A stretch of 64,000 nt of DNA from Buxus sempervirens (GCA_947561395.2 OX387187.1:38359829-38423828), one strand, 5' to 3'; counted from the stretch's first letter, positions 38,701-53,700 are shown. Made by a program: numbers and translations. Notes: a model not told the origin generated them from the sequence alone.

Positions 38701-41700
38701 TTGCTTTCCATCCCATATATTTATTTGTCAAATCTTTTTGGAGTGTGTATATTTCATTTTTTTCTTGATCAAGATAGATAGTAATGGGCCATGGTTCTGT
38801 AGATAATTCACAGTCTGCTTCTAGTGTGCAGCATGTCTAATGTTAAACAGAACTAATCTCATTTTTTTTTGGATTTAAAATGGTTTTTTTGGTGATGCAA
38901 ATAAGTAGGAAAGAAAAATTACAGGAAGAAAAATTTAAGGCAACAATGGAGAAAGATAGAACTGCTAGAGTGACTTTTAGGATGTTCTCATTAATCTTTT
39001 AACATGGATTAGGAATGGAATCTTATGGCTACCAGGAAAGAATTAAGTTTTAACTCGAAGAACCTACAAGTTGCAAAAATAAATTAATCCATATTTTTTT
39101 AGGAATATCATGATGCCTCTTATAAATGTTTTCTTTTAGGAATATCATCATGCCTCTTATAAATGTTTTCTTTTAGGAATATTATGATGCCTCTTATAAA
39201 TGTTTTCTTTTTGGAATATCATGATGCCTCTTATAAATGTTTCTTTCCTGTCCAATATTAACTTAAATGGAAAACAACAAATTAAGTTTTCTTAGTAAAA
39301 TGTTTCAACTATCTACTTGTTTTAATAAATAAAACTGGTGCACATCATAATATGTCTGATTCTTTATTGAAATCAGGGGACTATCCACATTTCTAGCCAA
39401 AAGATCCTACTCAGTTGGCTACATAATCCATATGTTTGAAGATTACCAGTTCACTTGGTTATTCATTGCTGTTGGATTAAACATATGGCAACTCCATCTT
39501 CCTCTCTGTTTGGTTTTAACAAGAACATGAAACCAAAATAGGGGAAAGAAGGAGAGTTGGAGAATGGCATTTTATTTTGCTCTTCATCCTCTTCATTTTA
39601 TCTAGGAAATTTATTCCTTTTGAACTTTATATATCCATAATTGAGAATTTTCTATTACATGATACCTTTATATTTTTGACTAGCAGTCATTTTAAATTTC
39701 AGATAGCTTTCTTGCTTCAAGTTTCTTGTCTACATGGTTCTTCAATGAATTCTGTCAGCGGTGGAGTTTATCTAGTTCAGATGGAAACTACTGAGGGAAT
39801 CTTTACCTGGTTAGCTATTTTATGGGAACGAGGCTTTTCTCATGAAAATCCTCAAGGTATATCCACTGCTTCTGGTAGCATTCAAGCATGATTATTGTGG
39901 ATATTTGTATCCTACATTACTAATTTAGTTTAGTCTCATTTGCCTCTGGTCTCTCCAGTCACTATTGTGGTGTGTTTCTACTGCAGTTAGGTGCTTAATC
40001 ATGCGGTCGTTTTTGAGCATTGATTGGAAGAATAGTGGAAACAATGCAAAACTAGTGCCTGAGAGTTTTATACTGAGTTCATTCATTCCAGGATTGAATG
40101 ATCCCGTGCACCACAAAGATTTTGGTTTGTTCTCTCATTAACTTCTTCCTTTTGGCCTAGGTTGATTTCACTTTTAAATTTTATATATATATATATATAT
40201 ATCTGTGTGTGTGTGTGTATTTATTTATTTATTTTATTTATTACTATAATACTTTGGGCACTTTCAAGTGTCTTGTTTTATTCTTTCCAAATTTCCTGAA
40301 AACAAGATTTTCATGTATTTGTATGATTTTATCTTTTCCTTGCACTATTAACTCGATTGCCTAGTCAACATGTTTTAGTTGTCTTGGAGGACTAGCAACA
40401 AAAATATGTTAAGAACAGCCGTGAAACATCAGAGATAGAAAGGTCAAGAAAACTGCCTAGAAATGTCTATAAAAGAGAATGACAAAGGGCAGAAACTACC
40501 ACACTATATGGCAGAAACTACAAGACATTCTACATGAAACAACACCAATGGCCACAAATCTATCTGGCAAGGCGGTATAGTTCTTCATAGCCTGTGATCA
40601 AGCCGTGTTTGAACTGAGTTTGCCGTGTTTGAACTGAATGCTGTGGACTCTGGTAATATTGTTTCCAATACTTGGTCTTTTGGATTGGTAAACATGCACA
40701 GGTGAGGTCTGCCGTGCCGTTACCACCTGGGTCCTGCTATGCCATTTTGTCTGCATGCTACTTGTGTTGCCGCAAGGTCCTTTCCATCATGTCAAGAAAT
40801 TCCAAACATTTAAGAAATTATAGCAAAGCAAAAAACTTGTAAAAAATCAGAAAAAAGACTTAAGACTTTCACAAGCCTCTATGACCTTTTTGAGTTTTCA
40901 AAAATTTTATATTTCGTTTAATTTGCATGTTTTCAATGATAAATAAAAAATGTTTTTAATGATAAATTATTATTTTAATATTTGATTATCCAGAACACAT
41001 TTGGACAAGAAAACTAACATTATAAGCTTCGATGGCTTTTCTATACTTTTTCTAGATTTTTCAAACTTTTTTGATTTATATTAGTTGTTCAATATGAACA
41101 TATTATTTAAATGATTACACATCTAACTTCTTGTTCGATAGTAAATAGCACTTTGTAGATTTCCTCTACTTTTTCCTAATTTTTAGAGATTTTTAATTTT
41201 TTATAAATTGTTAATATAATAATAATAATTGAATGCATACTTATACCACATTTTTGGATGAAATAGCATATGTAAGTGTCTAATTATTTTTTAACTACAT
41301 TTACAAATGTTTAAGAAATATTTTATATTTTATTATTTTTATAAATTTTTTATTTTCCCAAATTTACAAAACTTATTTTCTTGATAAAAAACAAAAACAG
41401 TGATAGTGATACGTAGATTATCCATTTTTGTACAATATATATTGTTGTCTAAGAGGTCAGGGCGACCTGTGCTACTAAAACAATGAGTTTTTAATGGCAC
41501 TGGCAAAATGTCCATATTGTTAAAAAACTAATAGTAATAACGAAATGGTGGCATGACACCAGAACTGGCAGTTTACTAAAAACAAGTGGTTTCAGTGCCG
41601 TTTTCCTTTATCACGGGTGAAATTTTGTGGAAATTGCATTCCAGGTGCATCATAAATATTTATCATGCATGATTAATGTTTATGTGTTTACAGGAAGATT

Positions 41701-44700
41701 ACAATATTGCATTACTGTTTTTCTTACATACAATTGTCCAAGTTTATGTGCTATTGGATTTCCATTTGGCCTTTATTGCTTGTGGTAGATTGAAAGGATC
41801 AGTTCCTTACGACTCACGAGTTGCCAAGACAGCACAATGACTCATGTTTCCTTGTGATTCTTGTTGCACATAAAGGAAACAAATTTATGCCATCTGAAAA
41901 TCCTAGAGTGGAGTCAAAATTTTTCCTGGCAGAAATGATTATCTTACATCTAGTTAAAAGTGCTTCACAGCTTATTTATTTTCATAGTGATTATTAGACA
42001 TCATTACATGTGGAACGAGTTGCATTACAATGATTCCTTACATTTTTATTATGTATTACTTTATAAAAATTTATAACTTTACTTGGTGTGTTGTTTACCA
42101 TTATATTCATAGATCTCATTATTTGATCTTTGTGTAATTTTGTGGATGCTGTAATGTCATGCACTTGAATTTTGCTGATGTCAAGATAGTTCTTGATATA
42201 TTTTTTCATAATATTTGTGAAAGGTGTCAAAGGAGTTTATACCTCAGAGACAATTGAAGGGGCAGTCAGTTTTTTATATCAATTCTCTGGTCACTTTCAT
42301 TTGAGGTAAATTATAGTGATTTTAGTTTTTTGTTTTGGTTTCTATTTCCTACATGATATGTATCTTATTTGGATTAATAATACAAGAATAAGGTGGAGGG
42401 TTCCCTTTTTTTATTTTCTTTGCATCATTGAAAATTTATTACCTGGCTCTTTTAATCATGTCAAAGTATATGCATTAACAAACAAAACCTAATGTGTATA
42501 TGTGTATGGGACTGGGGTTCATGTTGGATCTGTCAGAAGATTATGCCTTTCTAGGAAATGATCCTAATGGCTAGTATCCTAAGTGTAGGGGCATCAACCT
42601 AGTACATCTACCCCAGGTTTTAAAAATTGATATTGTAAGATATATTGTCACTTGGAAAAAAAAGGGGATGTATAGCTTAATGTAATGAAGGAAATATACA
42701 AGATTACAATAATGTATTTTTTTTTTGATCAGTAAATAGAAGCAGTGTATTAATAATAGAGAATCAAAATACAGATTTGAGTACACAGACAGTGTACCAA
42801 AGGAGTAAGCACAAAACGGCAAACCCAACCCAAGGAAAGACAAGAAGCCTTTCCACATCCCATGACTAGGCTAGGCTAGAAATGATTAATTTTCCAAAAA
42901 GTCCTCCTGGTTGATGTCGTCCATTGCATTACAATAATGTATTTATATCATCTCTTAGGAAAGGGGATATATCTCTAAATATATAGAAGGATATATAAGT
43001 ATTTAAAACTATGAATCTACTACTATTCACGTGAAATTGTACATAAAATATCATTTTTTTTAAATTGAAAACTAAAGCAAACAAATTAAATTATACAAAG
43101 TTGCTATTATGTTTTACTTACGAGGCATCTCAAATGGGCCCAGCGTGTATCTAGAAATTATTAGTTGGTATAGAAATTGGAATTTAAATGTGGTTTTCTA
43201 GTAAATAATCATATGACTTACCATACCTCATTTCCAAAATGTGCTTGCATAGGTGGATCAGGGTCCAACTTTGTGTATATTTAGTGCATTGAAGTCCACA
43301 AGTCTGGATGTGACTCAAGATTATCCTTATAGTGTTACTTTGGATTACTATAGTATGTTTGTGTTAATAATTATAGGAAAAAATTAGTATTATTACATCA
43401 AATTTAATTACCATAAAAATAAAATCTTATTAGTACTGGCTTAATGTAGGGGGTGCACGAATGTCTTCAAGCATTTATCATCAGTGATCTTGTGTACCGA
43501 TTTACATTCGTTAGTGCTGTAGCCTTAAATTGGGATTTCATCGGGATTTCATCACCCTCATACATTGTTATATAGATCCTACTGTTGAATAGGCATCTAT
43601 ATCCATTACCCTGGATACGCAAAATATGGGCTGCAATATTGCTATTAAATCATTAACCTTCTCCTAAAACGAGCTGGAGAGCACAATATACTTTATTCTT
43701 TTCCCAATATTAGTGTGACTTTAAGGGTAGCTCGTCCAATCCTTATTAGTAAAAAGTGATTTCAATCCCTGTTTGCGACTTAAAATGCTCGCTAGTGTGA
43801 CTTCAATTGTTTTCTTGAAATGGGTTGAGATGCTACATTTATTGAAATATGATTAAATATGGAAGAAGTATTAATATAAACTTCCCCATCTTTTCTCTAG
43901 TTGACTGCTTGCTCAAAACCGCTTTCAATATCATTTATTTGGAATCCAACAATCTATACAACGCTGGCTCCATCCAGTAGTCTGGCATCTTCATGCCTTA
44001 CGGACATCAAGCTTGGTTAGATCTGGACCCTCAGCCCTTAACCCACACCCTAATGTTCCAATATCTCCTCCTTCAGATGTGCCACTTCTCTTAAAAATCC
44101 ATCTCTTAGCCTCCTGTCTGTACTCAGCTTTTAGAGATGTTCGAACAATGGCTCAGTATGAGGCTATCTCTACATCAGTCAATATACCATCGGGTGGATT
44201 ATGTCATCATCAGAATCCTCTGCCTTGTCAGGTGGTCGTACATACTCTGATATCCTCCATTTAACATCCTCTTGATGCTGCATCCTTTTCTTTGTACCCG
44301 CAACTCCAACCTATAAATTCTTTGCATTTGTCTCTTAACCTTTGGAGGAACTTGTGGACAATCGACCATGTTCTTATTTTCATTTGTTAAATCCTCTTTC
44401 AATCTGAAATTCTACCACTTCTAATCACTTGGTGGCAATGGTGGCAAACGGTCTTCCTATCACCATTACATCTGGTCGCAAGGCTTTACCCAATATCAAC
44501 CTTTCGACTTGGTCGATCACCCTCACTATCGCTGCCAGATGGCATGCTAGTCACAACTTACAAGAAGGATGCCTAAAAGACTTGCAAAACATGAAAGAGG
44601 GAAACATACAACAAGTTACTAGCATTAGCATCGATCAATTATTTTTTATCCTATACTTATAATTACTTGCCAATTTTGAGCAATATTTTAAATTTATAGC

Positions 44701-47700
44701 ATGCAAAATAACTTATATACCTAATTTACTGAATATTGATCCTTGATAATTATTCCAAATCATTCATTTTTTTTGAATTTTTAAATGTATATTTTTATTT
44801 TTAAAAATATTAATTTACCTATATTATTTATATCAACAAAGTTAATTTTCTTTTTTTAAATTGATATTTTAAGGAACTAGATTAAAATTAAAATTAATTT
44901 ATTTCAGAAAATTTAAGGTAGCGACATCAATATATTTTCTGAAAATTTATTTCAGAAGATTGGGTGTTGTTATGTCATACATACATACATACATACATTG
45001 AAATGAAGCATTCCAACTTGATTAGAGCCTTGAAAATCCCAAAAAAAAAAAAAAAACTATTTCAGCTCAAATGCACGTGCTCCTCGGTGATTTATAATTC
45101 CAAATCAGTTATTAGATGGTTTTAGAGTGTTTCACTATTGCAGATCTAAGTAAAACACGTAGGATTAGATTTGAGAAAATCTTGAAGCATGAGGAAGATA
45201 GGGGAAAAATGCGGTCAGGGGAAATTTTGGTTGTTTTGGGCTAAATGCCACTCTTTGTCCTTTTGTAGAGCAAGACAAGTTTTCCATGTGCGAATTGCAC
45301 GTTTGAGACCCTTAAAATTGAAAAAAAGAAAAATTTGCTGCTGGGTGATATCTTGGTCGATTCATAATTGAGTGTTCCCCTGTCAGAAACGTCTTTGTTG
45401 GGGTGGGAGGTGCCACCGGAAATGTAAACACTGGCTGTAGTGAAACAGACAATCTTTTTTTGCCAAATGTAATTTTTGTTGTTGTCTCTTGACTCTCTTC
45501 ATTTCTCGGGTATGGGGGGAACATTGTGATTTTTGGTTTCACCTTTCTTTAAATATATATATAACATATATATTTTTTTTCCTGTGAATTGGTGGAAGTG
45601 AACATGTGTTATGTAATGGCCAAAGAGCCCAAAATAGATCAAAGGGAGACATAATTGCCAATGGACACAGAATTACAAGAAAAACAGCTGTCAGTTGGAA
45701 AAACCAAGAAACTATCAATAATCAGTTGATTACATTATTTACAAGGACTCTAAAAGATTATAATATTGTCAGAAATCAGTGAAGTTTCTAACTTCCCTTT
45801 GAATGTCTTAGAATACAGTGGATTCTTTACTATTTTTGAGTCCTTATCACTGCTATTTTGGTGTCCTGATGCATGGTCTGATTTTTCCATTATGCTGTCT
45901 TGATTATATCTTCTTTTAGATTGTGAGATTTAAGAACTTTGGAGTGCCTCATTTAAAATGGTCTTATAATTCTATGAAATAGCTGATACTTGTGACATTT
46001 TGATGGTTGTAGGGCACGGCTTGTATTTTTGTGCAGTTTGGCATCTGTTTCTAAACAACATTCATTTGGTCGGGCTGGATTGATGGCTCTTGCTGCATGT
46101 ATTTCTTCAGCTGGTTGTGGAGCTGAACTACATTATGATGGGGAAACAGAATGGTGCAAGGATATTTCCTGTGGCATTTGTCAGCAGGAGTCTGTTCAAG
46201 AAAGTGTTGTCAATGATAAAGGAAACTTATTGGATCTTCTAAGACTTATTATAGAGAGCAGCAAACAACATTTTAATTCTTGTTATCGTCTTCAAGGTAG
46301 TTCATTAGTTAGATCCATAGCTATTTGTGACATTTCTTTCAAAGTTTGATCATTCATACTCAGAGTGTTAGTAGCTCAGAAATGATTCACTTAAATATCT
46401 TTGTATTTTTCTTGTCATTCAGTTTGTCAGAAAGTCATTGAGGTTGCTGCATTAGTGATTTATTCCTCTGATCTCCCTCTCGAGATGCTCTTGCACTTTG
46501 TGTCAGCATTGCCACGTGAATTTACTGACTGTGGTGGTATGGTCGATTTATTTAATTTTTATATGTGTGTGTGTGTTATATCCACGTTCCCATTCTTTCA
46601 TGTTTTATTTTTCTGTTATATTGCCATGTTATGATTTTGCTTGTCGTGGCTTTCCTTTATAAATAGATGCATGTAAGATTTAAAGTATCGGCTGAGACTG
46701 ATACTACCTCACTAATAAAGGTAATGTCTGATGCTTGCCAAATCGCCTTTATTTTTTGGTGGTTTTTATTCAAAATAACTCGATGCGCATGCTTCCACAT
46801 TTCTATAAGTTGTGCTTTCTTCCTTGATTCCATACCACATATTCTCATCATTATCTTGGACTGATAGAATACTTTGTTTCACAAGAGGCAAAACTGGTTC
46901 TTTAGGGTTAGCTGTGTTTATTGGGTGGATCCCTTCTTTGTACCTTGGATTACTTAAAGGTTTTCTCGTGCTTGATTTGTGAGCCAATCTTGGAAATGTT
47001 TAGAACAATCTTGCTAGTAATAGGAATTCTTTCTCCATGGGGGGAAGATGGACTCTTATTTTCTCTTGTTGGTATTTCTAGGTACTTTGTATCTTCCTTC
47101 AATTTGTTGATAAATGTAGTAGACTGTTTGGAGAAGCTTCTCTTGCATGGAGAGTGGAAGGGTGTAAATATCATCTTATGTGATGGGGGTTGGTTTGTTG
47201 GTCAAAAAATTTTGTGCCATCTAGTCTTGTTTTAGAATTGGTTGTGTAGATTTTTGAGCAATATGTCTATTATTTGGAGACATGTAATTTTAGGGAAGTA
47301 TGATTGTAGGATCGGTAGTTGAGATGGTAGGGTGGCTTGTTTTTATGTTATGTGTTAGCAAATATTATTGAAACAAATGTGTTTGTATGTTAGTTTATCC
47401 TTTACCTAATTTTTTTTTTGATAAGTGATGAAATTTTATATATAGAAAAGGAAGAATACAAGTCTAAAAGCAATACAAGGGTGCCAAGAGAAAGGGCACC
47501 CCTCAAAGTAAAAACTAGTATTTGTTCATACAAACACCCATATCCCCAAATACTAGAGATTGACTCCTAGCCCCGGCCTTTGCTAGACTATTAGCTATAT
47601 CATTAGCATCCCTCAATACTTGTTTGAATGAGACATTCAAACCACGCACTAAGGATCTAGCAACTCTAATTAGCTCCAAATATCTCCACGGATCTGCATC

Positions 47701-50700
47701 ATCGCTATTCATCCATCTTATAATGTTAGCCGCATCCCCTTCAATGCCAAACTCCGTCCTTTACCTAATTTTTGAAACTTATCCTTTATCTAATTTAAAA
47801 AAAAAAAGGAATTTAGCCTTTATCTATTAAAAAAGATATGAATTTTATATCTTTAAAATCAGATATTGATAGAATATTTAGTGATAATTACTTCTAACCT
47901 ATAATTCTACCATTTTTTGTGAACTATCTACTTTGGCCTTATTCTACTTTGGCCTTATTCCTTTGACCAAAGCCTTTTCCTTAATGAATTTTACTATAAC
48001 CATCACTCTCATCTCCCACATGGCCATATAAGTTCCCTCCTATAAATATCCTTTTACTTTTAGCTATACCTTTATCAATCCATCCATTTCTTCGCAGAAA
48101 AGGTCTTTTAATGCTTTTATTTAAACCTACTTGAGGTGCATAAGCGCTGATAATGTTTACAACTTCTTGACCTATGACTAACTTAAGCGAGATTATTCTA
48201 TCACTAATTCTCCCAACACTAACTACATTATACTTAAGCGATCTTTTATAAAATAGTCTCAAAGATCCTCTCTAAAAGACTTAGAAAGGTGTTTTTTTTT
48301 ATTAGTAATGTAGATGTTTGTATATATATATATATATATATGTGAGTAAAGAAAGAGAACTGTACAACGCACACAAATCCGTGCGGATGTCAACATGACC
48401 AAAAACCTCCTATACACCAAACACAAAAAGCCTCCCAAGAAATGATTACCACCCTTTATCAATGCTCATATCCACCACGAAGCTTGGCTCATTATGAAAC
48501 AAGTCGTTCAATAATGTGCCAAGGACGACCACCCTCCACCAAAACTACCCAACATCCCATGGTAAGTGTGAACCCATCCCTCTTACCGAACTCCCCTCCA
48601 CAGTAGATGTGGAGTAGCACCATCTATGCCACTCCCTGACTATATCTGAAGGTGAAATATCCATAAACTCTGGAAGAACCGAAGCCCATGACGCCACTGC
48701 TATCTAAATACTCCCTATCACCTGGTCCACCGTTGACCGACTATCTCGGAAGATCCTTCCATTTCGCTCCAACCATATAGACCACACAACAGCGTGAAAC
48801 GCTACTCTATACATGGTATGGCCTCTTCATATCAAAACGCATTTGTGGGGGGAAGGCAAATTCTAGATGCAGTGATGATTGAAAATGAGTGCTTGGACGC
48901 TATCCATAGAGACAGAGGTGTAGGGTGATGTGCAAGTTAGATATTGAGAAGGCGTATGACCATGTCAACTGGAAGTTTCTATGGTACCTTCTTAGAAGGA
49001 TGGGTTTTGGGGCTAAGTGGTGCAGCTGGATGCATACTTGTGTAACTTCAGCATCTTTCTCTATTTTGGTCAATGGGGTGGCGGTTGGTTTCTTTCCGTC
49101 CACGAGAGGTCTATGGCAAGGTGATCCCCTCTCCCCGCTTTTGTTCATTATTGTTATGGAGGCTTTCAGTAGGTTAGTAACGAGGGCCAATGACCTGGGG
49201 GTTTTGGAAGGAGTAAGCTATGATGGTGGAAATATTCATATTTCGCACATCCTATTTGCAGATGACGCTATGATTTTCTGTAAGGCTCATGCCTCCCAAA
49301 TTCTTATTGTTAGATCTATCTTGACTTGCTTTGGAGCCATATCGGGATTTGAGGGTGAACTTACAGACGAACGAATTGTTTGATGTGGGTGAAACTGTAG
49401 ATTGGGTTCTTTTCCAACGTCTTATTTGGGAATCCATATTGGTGCGCCTTACAAGTCTAAGGTAATTTGGGAACCAATAGTAGCTTGGATGAAAAGGAAA
49501 TTAGCTATGCGGAAATGAAATTTTCTGTCTAAAGGAGGCAAGATCACACTTATTAAATGTTCTCTTTCTAACATTCCTACATACATGCTCTCTACCTTGC
49601 TTGCTCCAGTTTCAGTGATTGAAGATCTTGAGAAGATACAAAGAGATTTCTTCTGGGCGGGCTGGGATGAATCTAGAAAGTATCACCTTGTCAATTGGAA
49701 AGAGGTATGCAAAAGTAAGAATGAGGGAGGTCTAGGTATAAGAAGCTTGCGTCTTTTCAATCAAACTATGCTTGCAAAATGGTGTTGGAGATATGGGTAT
49801 GAAGTGACAAGTTTGCGGAGAAAGGTAAGAATTGCAAAATATGGCTACAATCCGATGTCATGGTTGCCAGCCCTATTACATGGCAATATAAGTTGGAGTT
49901 TATGGAGTCTAGTTTCCAGGTTCCATAAGCTAGTATCACCGGGCTTGCGGTTTCAGTTGGGAAGAGGCGACCGTTTAAGGTTTTGGGAAGACTCATGGTG
50001 TGGTGAGAACTCCTTCAAAGAGGCATTTCCAGATTTATATAGCATTACAACATCCCCTCAAGCTTGCATTGCTGATCTATGCTCTCAAAATGAAGTTGGT
50101 TCTAATTGGAACTTCCAATTTCGGAGAAGCATGTTTGATTGGGAGATGGACTCCCTTGCTAACCTCTTGGGGAGAATCAATGGACAAGGTACTAGTAGCG
50201 GTCAAGATAAAATGATTTGGAGATGGGGAAGAGGAGGGGAGTTTTCGGTTAAGAGCCTTTACAGCCACATAAGCAAACAGGATTCCAATTTCCGCCTATC
50301 GAGTATGATTTGGCATCCTCGTATTCCTTCAAAAGTTGGTTTCTTTATTTGGTCAGTAGTTTTAGGAAAAGTATTAACCATGGACAATCTCATGAAGAGA
50401 GGTTGGCAGCTCCCCAATAGGTGTATTTTATGCAAAGCTCAATCGAAAATATCTAACCATTTACTAGTGCTCTGTAGTGTGGCTTGTGAGATTTGGAATA
50501 CTTTCTTATTGAGATTCGGTGTGGTGTGGGCTCAACCTAAAGATTTAAGCCAAGTATTTCTCTCATGGGGGAGAACCAAGGGAGCATCTCGTCTTCAAGT
50601 GATGTGGAGCATGGCACCGGCTGCAATTGCATGGACCTTGTGGAAAGAAAGGAATAAGAGAATTTTTTATGATAAAATCAGATCCACTCAGGAATTGTTC

Positions 50701-53700
50701 AGGGCCTCTCTTGGATGTATTTTATCATGGGAGTCATCTAGGGATCCTAGTAACAGTCTACTATTGCAGGATGTTCTATTGTGCAAGGATTTTAGGAGCT
50801 TATAGTGCTTGTTTTCTTCCTTTGCTTTTTGGACATTGTTGGTGTACATGTACTTTGTTTTCTACCTTTTTAAATTACTACATAGCCTATTATTACAGAT
50901 CAAAAAAAAAAAAGTTTTTTTTTTCCTTTCCTTGTATACCTAAGTCTATACTCATTAACCTCCTCAGCCTTACCCCCCCTCCATTTAGTTTTTTTGTAAA
51001 CACATTATATTTATCCGCCTTCTTTTCATAGTATCTACTAGCTTTAGTTTTTTTCGGGTTAAAGTTCCTATATTCCAAGTACCTAAGTGGATCCTATTCT
51101 CTTGATTATTTTCTTTACCCGCATTCGTCCAACTTGACGTGAGAACCCTTGCTCACTTCCCACTACAACCAGGCCGCGTTGCAGTATGTTGTTTGTAGAG
51201 GATGCCCTCAGCCCTTGCTCATTTCTCGCTGCAACCGGGCTCTGTTGCAGCATGTCACTTAAAACAAGTGACGACCTAGCATGTATACGGGATTTTAATT
51301 CATGATTCATGTCGTGTTTAGATTTAGCAAGAGTTTTACACCGGCTGCTAACTTGTCACAACCCTCCTCCTTTCTCCAGGCTTAGGACTGGCGGCGCATA
51401 AAAGATATAACAATATAAGCAAACACTACTAAACTGCATGGATGATAGCAGTAACAGAACTAGAGAACAAACTTATATTCGTAGGGTTCAAATTATAGTA
51501 GTTAAAGATGCTATAGTCAAAATGAGAATAGGAAAAGCCTTGGGCCCAGATGGCATCCATATAGAGGCGTGGACGTGTATGAGAGATATCGATGTATTTT
51601 GGTTGACTAAATTATTTAATGAAATTTAAAGATTGGGAAAATACCAAATGCTTGGAGGATTAGTATAATAATACCAATATAAAAGAATATGGGAGATGCG
51701 CAGGAGTGTGCAAATTACCGGGGCATCAAACTTATGAATCACGCTATGAAATTGTGGGAAATAGTGGTTGAGCATAGATTAAGGTAATAACTAGAGTGAT
51801 AGAAACCAATTTGGATTTATGTCTGATAGATTCACTATCGAAGCTATATTTTTAACTTAGACAATTAATAGAAAAGTCTAGAGAAAAGAAAAAGGATTTG
51901 CATATGGTTTTTATTAATTTATAAAAAGGATACGATAGGATTCCAAGAGAATTAATTTGGCGGACTTTGTATGAAAAAGGTGCACCAATGAAATATATCG
52001 ATGTAATGAAGGATATGTATGAATGAGCCTTAACTATAGTGAAAACTATTGGCAGTGAGACAACTGATTTTCCAATTAAGATAGGTTTGAATCAAGGGCC
52101 AGCTATTAGCCCTTACCTTTCGCTTTAGTTATAGATGAGTTGACGAGTCATATTCAAAATGAGGTGTCTTAGTGTATGTTATTTTCAGATGATGTAGTAT
52201 TGGTGGGTCACACTCACACTAGAGAAGAAGTAAATACTAAACTAGAATTGTGAAGAGATATCTTAGAATCTAAAATAAGCTATGTGAAGACTGAATATAT
52301 GAAATGCGCTTTTAATACAAATAGCAATATAACTAATAAAACTGTTGGAATTGATAATAAGGATATCCCTTTAAATAATGAGTTCAAATATCTTGGATCA
52401 TTGATACAAAAAATGGAGAAATTGATGAAGATGTTGCACATAGGATTAGAGCTAGTTGGCTTAAGTGGAGGGGTGCTTATAGGTATTGTATGTATGATTA
52501 GTATGTTCCACTTAAATTAAAAGGGTAAATTTTATAAGAGAACAATTAGACCAACTATGTTGTATGGTACAGAATATTAGACGGAAAAGAATCAACATGT
52601 TCAAAAGATGAGTGTTACTGAGATAAGTTAGTTCCCACTAACATGGACTTGTGGCAAAACTAAGAGAGGCAAAATAAGAAGTGAAGACATTCGGTAGTGG
52701 TTGGGCATACCATGAATTATTCGGGATAAAATGGATGAAATTAGGTTAAGGTGGTTTGGTCATAGAAAGCGAAGACCTAGAGATGCGCTTGTTAGAATGT
52801 GTGAGAGTATGCATATTGAAGGACTTAAGCGAGCAAGAGGGAAACCTAAAAAGACATGGATGGAGTCTATAAAACATGATTTACAAAAATATAAATTAAC
52901 TAAAGATATGATTTTTGATAGAGTGGGATGAAGAGACAAGATTTGTGTCGCCGACCCTACTTTAGTGGGAATTGGCTTACGATGATGATGATGGTGATCT
53001 GCTTTGGCCTTATATTTGATGTATGATTCCCATAGTTGACTACTTGTAATATGTGCCTTTTAAGTGGTCAAAGTTTTATTTTAGGGTCTAATAATAATTT
53101 TTTTACTTTGTTTATGGAAATATAATGTCACGTCACAAATTTGGTAGAATAAAATGTAATAACAGCATATTGGGGACTATTAAAATGTAATAACAGCATA
53201 TTAGGGAAGCAATTTGGGAAATGGATGGAGATAAAGCCCCAGGCCCGGATGGATTCACGATATCCTTCTATAAAATGAATTGGGGGACTATTAAAGATCA
53301 GATCATGAAGGTATTTGCGGAATTCTCTTCAGGGGGGACTGTGCACAAGATTACTAATGCAACCTTTTTAGTGCTTATTCCCAAAAAACCTGGAGCAGTT
53401 GGTATCAAGGACTTTAGGCCCATTAGTTTTACAACGAGTCTATACAAAATCATTGCCAAGGTCCTATCCTGTAGGTTGAGAAAGGTGATTCCCAGTATCA
53501 TAGGATCATCCTAAAGTGCTTTCATTGAGGGGCGGCAAATTATGGACAGTGCTCTTATCGCTAATGAGTGTGTAGATGCTCAACGTCGTTCAGGCCGTCC
53601 GGGAGTATTATGCAAATTGGATCTAGAGAAAGCCTTTGATAAAGTGGAATGGAAATTCTTGGATGCTATGATGGAGTGGAAAGGTTTCGGGATTCGATGG

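Larger units (their letters stand above)
47944..52998 (+). mobile_element. RTE-type LINE with internal 5' inversion, interrupted by two L1 fragments
   Basis: The plus-strand 3' half (about 51420-52998) carries reverse transcriptase and ends in a GAT-type trinucleotide tail, as plant RTE elements do. The 5' half lies inverted on its left: 5'UTR and endonuclease start (about 51420 down to 50922; LGTWNIGTLT-like and QKTKW-like words in mixed frames) and endonuclease continuation (48291 down to about 47944; ISLKLVIGQEVVNIISAYAP, GGNLYGHVGDESDGYSKIH). A 15-base duplication flanks the whole: CTACTTTGGCCTTAT at 47928-47942 (repeated at 47944-47958) and CTGCTTTGGCCTTAT at 52999-53013. The order, inverted 5' piece then 3' piece with tail between one duplication, is the known outcome of twin priming. 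L1 sequence at 48292-50921 splits the inverted part. Confidence 0.82.
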
